Shown in pieces: positions 60,930 to 64,000 of a stretch of DNA of 64,000 nucleotides. The notes beneath the pieces are model-generated. The model saw only the letters and a program-made list of their open reading frames with translations, was not told where the DNA came from and made no database searches. Positions within the stretch are counted from its first letter, which is position 1. The number at the start of each line of letters is the position of its first letter. This DNA comes from JANQTF01 sp041741415 (GTDB lineage: Bacteria > Bacteroidota > Bacteroidia > J057), in the NCBI GenBank assembly GCA_041741415.1, contig JBGSKC010000036.1, forward strand, positions 248,001-312,000. The letters run 5' to 3'. The position numbers and the translations under genes were made by a program.

Positions 60930-61772
60930 ATGAATCGCTCGAATACCTGCCTCCTAGTGGTGTTTCTTTCACTTCTTCTATCCTGTGAGTTGGAGACTGA
61001 TGTGAACCTGGACCTCCCACCTTTTGAGCCCGCCTGGTCCCTCGTGGGGTTCGTAGGCCCCGGCAGCCCCATAGAGTTAAGTATCCAGGCCATTTTACCA
61101 CCACAAACGGGTATTCAGACTGACATGCCACCGCCGCTGGCAGAGGGCGAGATCTTTGTGGACGGTAAACGGAAACTGAGTTTCCTCCCCAGTAATGACA
61201 GCCTTATCCAACTTCCTCCTCTTGTACTCACTGCAGGGCAGCGAGTGCACCTGCATATACAGCTTGCCAACGGCGACTCCATTGTGTCCGAAGAAGACAT
61301 CATTCCTGAAAAAGCCTGGCTCTCTTCAGCCTCATATTCTTTTGAGGACAGCAGCGAAAATGTCATTCACCTGGACTGGGACCTGGGGGATAAACCCCAA
61401 ACAGGGTACTTGGCAGTCAAACTCGTGAAGATCGACTCCCTTGGGAGCGCCCTAAGTCTTGATGAAACCTATCGTCTTGCCAGTCCCTTTGGACCACTGA
61501 GCGATGTGGATAATTTCCCTCCATCAGGCAGGTTTTCTTTTCATAGGTTTGAGCCAACAAACCTTAGTCAAAGCAGTCCTCTTTCTGGTGCGTGGATCTT
61601 GTTGTACAGCCTTTCTGAAACAAGCTATGCTTTCTTTCAGAGCCTGAATCTCTACGACTTTACTTACGGCGATATTTACCAACAACAAATCCCGGTTTAC
61701 ACCAATCTCTCCAACAAACTCGGGCTATTCGGTGCCTATCAGGTGGACAGCCTGTACGTTCCTTTCGAGTGA
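60930..61772 (+). CDS. DUF4249 lipoprotein, partner of the TonB receptor
   Basis: This 280-residue lipoprotein has the lipobox LLLSCELETDV (Cys19) and a DUF4249-type start: VNLDLPPFEPAWSLVGFVGP, IELSIQAILPPQTG, then EGEIFVDGKRKLSFLPSNDS and PGE-like beta-strand text. It is probably a surface or periplasmic lipoprotein that helps the adjacent receptor bind its ligand. The two genes are separated by 2 bp. It is shorter than the first DUF4249-like protein of the window (354 residues). Confidence 0.88.
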   Translation: MNRSNTCLLVVFLSLLLSCELETDVNLDLPPFEPAWSLVGFVGPGSPIELSIQAILPPQTGIQTDMPPPLAEGEIFVDGKRKLSFLPSNDSLIQLPPLVLTAGQRVHLHIQLANGDSIVSEEDIIPEKAWLSSASYSFEDSSENVIHLDWDLGDKPQTGYLAVKLVKIDSLGSALSLDETYRLASPFGPLSDVDNFPPSGRFSFHRFEPTNLSQSSPLSGAWILLYSLSETSYAFFQSLNLYDFTYGDIYQQQIPVYTNLSNKLGLFGAYQVDSLYVPFE

Positions 61773-61811
61773 CCTTCCTCTTTTGAATTCACGTTGTAAT
61801 TCGGTTGTGCA

Positions 61812-62441
61812 ATGAAATCAATGATCATTTCGATGCTATTCCTCTTCCAATTGGTCGGGGCGGTGGCGCAAGACAAAGAAGTATCCTGGAAAATGGGGAT
61901 ACACATCAGTGGGTTCACAGAATCATATCAGATACGCCAGACCCCCCAGAGCTCTACAAATTTTTTTGTTCTTAATGCCCAAGGAGGACGCCTGGGCCTT
62001 TGGGGAAGTTATTTTTTTCGGGAAAACGTGGAGGCCAGATTGATGCTCGATGCCACCTATCTTGATCGTAAGTTTCTTTCTTCTGTTCCCATCCCAAGGT
62101 CAGAACGAGCTGATTTTTATGGGGCCATTCGGCCCAGGGTATATTATCGGGGACTATTCCCTCAATCAAGGGCGTTCGGGGTTGCGGTTGCACCCGTGCT
62201 AGGCGGAGACGTTTACTTGCGAAAGGGAAACATCAACTTTCCTCCGGTCTGGGGTTCCGGTTTTGTTGGAATGAATCTCCAGTTTGGAAGCCGGCTGGAA
62301 TGTGAACTGGGCTATGGCAGAGAGTTGACGAAAAGTTACAACATAGCATTTGGTGGCGTTGAGTTTGATCGATTTGCCAACCATTTTTCCGCTACTCTTC
62401 TATTTTCTATTTTTGACAGCCAGGCAATGTCTGAAAAATAA
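61812..62441 (+). CDS. Small outer-membrane beta-barrel-like protein, 209 aa
   Basis: The protein has a signal peptide (MKSMIISMLFLFQLVGAVAQ) and a mature part of alternating hydrophobic and polar residues with aromatic girdles (WKMGIHISGFTESYQI, LGLWGSYFFRENVEARLMLD, YGAIRPRVYYRGLFP, VGMNLQFGSRLECELGYGRE). This pattern and the length fit an eight-stranded outer-membrane barrel of the OmpW/PorT-like sort, ending NHFSATLLFSIFD. It follows the TonB/DUF4249 pair on the same strand after 39 bp and probably belongs to that operon. No family name can be given. Confidence 0.72.
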   Translation: MKSMIISMLFLFQLVGAVAQDKEVSWKMGIHISGFTESYQIRQTPQSSTNFFVLNAQGGRLGLWGSYFFRENVEARLMLDATYLDRKFLSSVPIPRSERADFYGAIRPRVYYRGLFPQSRAFGVAVAPVLGGDVYLRKGNINFPPVWGSGFVGMNLQFGSRLECELGYGRELTKSYNIAFGGVEFDRFANHFSATLLFSIFDSQAMSEK

Positions 62442-62798
62442 GATACCTGGAAAATGGTGTCTCTTTCCCTATACTACCTCCCCCTGAAAGTAAAATTCAG
62501 GGGTGAATTTACCAACCCCGCCGGGTGTTTTGTACCCCAAGAGGCAGAAAGCCAGACCGCTACACTGTGAGAACCGGGACCGGAAGCGAAGCCGGTCGGG
62601 TCTGACTTCCGACATCTGACTTCTGACTTCTGACTTCGAGAGTATTTCCTTAATTGTTTCACAGGCGCGTCTTCAACTGGGTCTGTGGACTAATTTTGTA
62701 AAAATATCAGAAGGGAAAAGTTACGATTTTTCCGGAAAAGACCGGTTTCAGAGCGGGCATGCGCAGGATTTGGGTTCATTTGTCATCGAAGGAGGTAA
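62442..62798. other. Intergenic region of 357 bp with repeat block
   Basis: This gap separates the barrel gene from the second ECF sigma gene. GAGAACCGGGACCGG (from 62569), GAAGCGAAGCCGGTC (62583) and a run of the 7-mer CTGACTT at 62616-62637 belong to the modular repeat family seen elsewhere. The rest shows no gene on either strand. A palindrome-like CCCCTGAAAGTAAAATTCAGGGG lies around 62481-62503 (arms CCCCTGAA and TTCAGGGG) and may act as a transcript end of the barrel gene. Confidence 0.6.
62789..62795 (+). promoter_or_regulatory. Strong Shine-Dalgarno (AAGGAGG) before a TTG start
   Basis: AAGGAGG ends 3 bp before the TTG at 62799 that opens the sigma gene; an in-frame TAA occupies those 3 bases (62796-62798). 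The alternative TTG at 62811 would lie 15 bp away. Both spacings are outside the usual optimum, so the start is not settled. This is the second strong Shine-Dalgarno in a window where they are otherwise absent. Confidence 0.55.
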
Positions 62799-63386
62799 TT
62801 GTCTGATTCCTTGGAAGAAAGCCCCCAGATTGACGCGCTCCGCCGTGGCGACACGGCTGCTTTTGCTTCGTTTGTGAAGCAATACCAGCACCGCGTGTTT
62901 AATGTTTGCCTGGGCTTTGTTGCCAACCGGGAGGATGCCGAAGACCTGGCCCAGGAGGTGTTTGTAGAGGTTTTCCGGCGAATGAATCAGTTTCGGGGCG
63001 AATCCGCCCTGGGCACCTGGGTGCACCGCATCGCCGTGACCAAATCCCTGGAACTCCTCCGCTACCGCAAGCGCGAAAAGCGCCAGGCTTATTTTAAGCA
63101 ACTCCTCGGCCTCGATGCCCCGGGGGTAGAGGCACGGGCCGGGCATTTTGACCACCCCGGAGTGGCCCTCGAAGACCAGGAACGGGCCCGGCTCCTGTAC
63201 CAGGCCATTGACCACCTGCCTGAGAATCAGCGCATCGCCTTCAGCCTCCGGCAGATCGAGGGGCTTTCTCAGAAGGAATGCGCCGAGATCATGGACATCT
63301 CGGAAAAAGCTGTTGAATCCCTGCAAATCAGGGCCAAAAACAAGCTCCGCGAATGGCTGAAAACGTACTACGAACAAAAAGCCTGA
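62799..63386 (+). CDS. ECF-type RNA polymerase sigma factor
   Basis: This 195-residue sigma factor has region 2 in FASFVKQYQHRVFNVCLGFV, NREDAEDLAQEVFVEVFRRM and LGTWVHRIAVTKSLELLRYR, then region 4 in LPENQRIAFSLRQIEGLSQK and CAEIMDISEKAVESLQIRAK. The start codon must be a TTG (62799 or 62811), because a stop codon lies just upstream and no ATG precedes region 2. It is followed by a one-span membrane protein and a CpxP-like protein, which suggests an envelope or metal stress sigma system. Confidence 0.93.
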   Translation: MSDSLEESPQIDALRRGDTAAFASFVKQYQHRVFNVCLGFVANREDAEDLAQEVFVEVFRRMNQFRGESALGTWVHRIAVTKSLELLRYRKREKRQAYFKQLLGLDAPGVEARAGHFDHPGVALEDQERARLLYQAIDHLPENQRIAFSLRQIEGLSQKECAEIMDISEKAVESLQIRAKNKLREWLKTYYEQKA

Positions 63387-63453
63387 AAAAAATATTCTGC
63401 TCAGCGCAGGATGTTGCCTTGAACGTCATCCAACCAACTGAAACGACTGAAAG

Positions 63454-63774
63454 ATGAAAGACTCACCAACACAGATCCGGCAGCAGGTCGAGGAGACCCT
63501 GGCAGTCTGGGAGCGCATCCGGCCCGGCGAAGCCCCTCCATTCCTGCTCACCCGCGTGGAAGCAGCCATCGCAGGCAGCAGGCCCCAGGGTGTCAGGAAC
63601 TGGCAGTGGGCCCTTGCCGCCGCCATCGTGCTGCTTAACCTCGGGCTTGTGAGCTGGGACTGGGTGAAAACCAGCCGAACCAGTGAGCAGGCTCTGGTGC
63701 AGTCCATCTGGAGTGAATATGACCAGGACACGGGCTACGAACTCGCCGTTCCCAACAACCTCAGCGACTCATGA
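63454..63774 (+). CDS. Small one-span membrane protein of the sigma operon
   Basis: This 106-residue protein has a cytoplasmic N terminus (MKDSPTQIRQQVEETLAVWE), one transmembrane helix (about residues 48-66, WQWALAAAIVLLNLGLVSW) and a short outer tail. The position between an ECF sigma gene and a CpxP/Spy-like gene makes an anti-sigma role plausible, but no anti-sigma domain can be named. Its stop overlaps the next start codon (ATGA). Confidence 0.72.
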   Translation: MKDSPTQIRQQVEETLAVWERIRPGEAPPFLLTRVEAAIAGSRPQGVRNWQWALAAAIVLLNLGLVSWDWVKTSRTSEQALVQSIWSEYDQDTGYELAVPNNLSDS

Positions 63775-64000
63775 ACCCCTTCAGCACACATCGGCCATAC
63801 TGGTTCCTGACCGGCCTCCTGCTGGTGATGAACCTGGGGTTGATTGCCTATCTGGTCTGGCCCGCCCCCGGCGAGCAGGTCCGGAGCCCGGCAGAAAGAG
63901 AAGAGCGGCTCCTGCGCTATTTTGAGGGGCATTTGAACCTCGATGAAGCCCAACTCGCCGAATTCCAGGTTGCCTGGCGCGAATTTCACCTGCAATCCCG
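63771..64000 (+). CDS. CpxP/Spy-like periplasmic heavy-metal sensor protein (3' end outside window)
   Basis: The first 76 codons are present. The protein begins MNPFSTHRPYWFLTGLLLVM, with a membrane helix at about residues 11-29. A charged helical region follows (AEREERLLRYFEGHLNLDEA, then QLAEFQVAWREFHLQSR), which has the LTxxQ/F-type start of periplasmic heavy-metal sensor (CpxP/ZraP) proteins. It is coupled to the preceding gene by an ATGA overlap. Sigma factor, small membrane protein and CpxP-like protein form a recurring Bacteroidota operon, as I recall it. Confidence 0.75.
   Translation, partial: MNPFSTHRPYWFLTGLLLVMNLGLIAYLVWPAPGEQVRSPAEREERLLRYFEGHLNLDEAQLAEFQVAWREFHLQS

Overview
This window looks like chromosomal DNA from a Bacteroidota species, most likely a marine or activated-sludge type close to the Saprospiria. 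The evidence is a mutY-ssb-gldE-gldD gliding cluster, secreted proteins with type IX secretion (T9SS) sorting tails of both type A and type B, a PorP/SprF protein, a TonB receptor paired with a DUF4249 lipoprotein, TAnnTTTG-like promoters, and an almost complete lack of Shine-Dalgarno sequences. GC content is clearly above 50 percent by eye. There is no rRNA, CRISPR array, transposase or phage gene. Family names come from recognising motifs in the translated sequence; no database search was run.

Layout. 1-9280: a partial bacilliredoxin, a secreted GH2 beta-galactosidase and a giant T9SS-secreted protein. 9296-10970: two unrecognised proteins transcribed leftward. 11104-19001: a copper/silver-type efflux locus (HYC_CC_PP-type small protein, CusA-like pump, TolC-like channel, adaptor with metal-binding and DUF3347 ends) followed by a Fur-family regulator. 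19023-22609: gldD, gldE, ssb and mutY leftward. Divergent from these are HU, a TPR protein, a 30-residue ribosomal-type protein and RNase G (22772-25802). 25886-32188: panB, a DUF4249-like lipoprotein, an OmpA-domain protein, a tandem Usp protein and an unusual ATPase/kinase fusion. 32301-35221: a glycosyltransferase, a small secreted protein and an ECF sigma/anti-sigma pair. 35437-41406: uvrA, a CHRD protein, a BatA-like VWA protein, a lone receiver protein and two tRNAs.

41653-45504: asnS, then fumarylacetoacetase and homogentisate dioxygenase (tyrosine catabolism). 45832-50178: a T9SS type B adhesin-like protein, PorP/SprF and a propeller-like protein. 50191-55348: prfA, pnuC, DUF423, a rhomboid, a solute-binding-like protein, and a translationally coupled pair of zinc-ribbon membrane proteins (PspC type and degenerate M48 type). 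55496-58243: GT2, an SDR epimerase and a Uma2 nuclease-like protein. 58528-62441: a TonB receptor/DUF4249/beta-barrel locus whose base composition differs from its surroundings. 62799-64000: a second ECF sigma operon with a membrane protein and the start of a CpxP/Spy-like protein.

The most interesting items are: (i) a modular family of short intergenic repeats, two copies of which sit directly behind TAG stop codons; (ii) the coupled PspC-zinc-ribbon and M48-zinc-ribbon genes, the second carrying Arg in place of the first HExxH histidine; (iii) an ATPase/aminoglycoside-phosphotransferase-like fusion with its two halves in the reverse of the usual order; (iv) a tiny COX24-type ribosomal protein gene with a rare strong Shine-Dalgarno; and (v) a duplicated translation start region in front of the TonB receptor.
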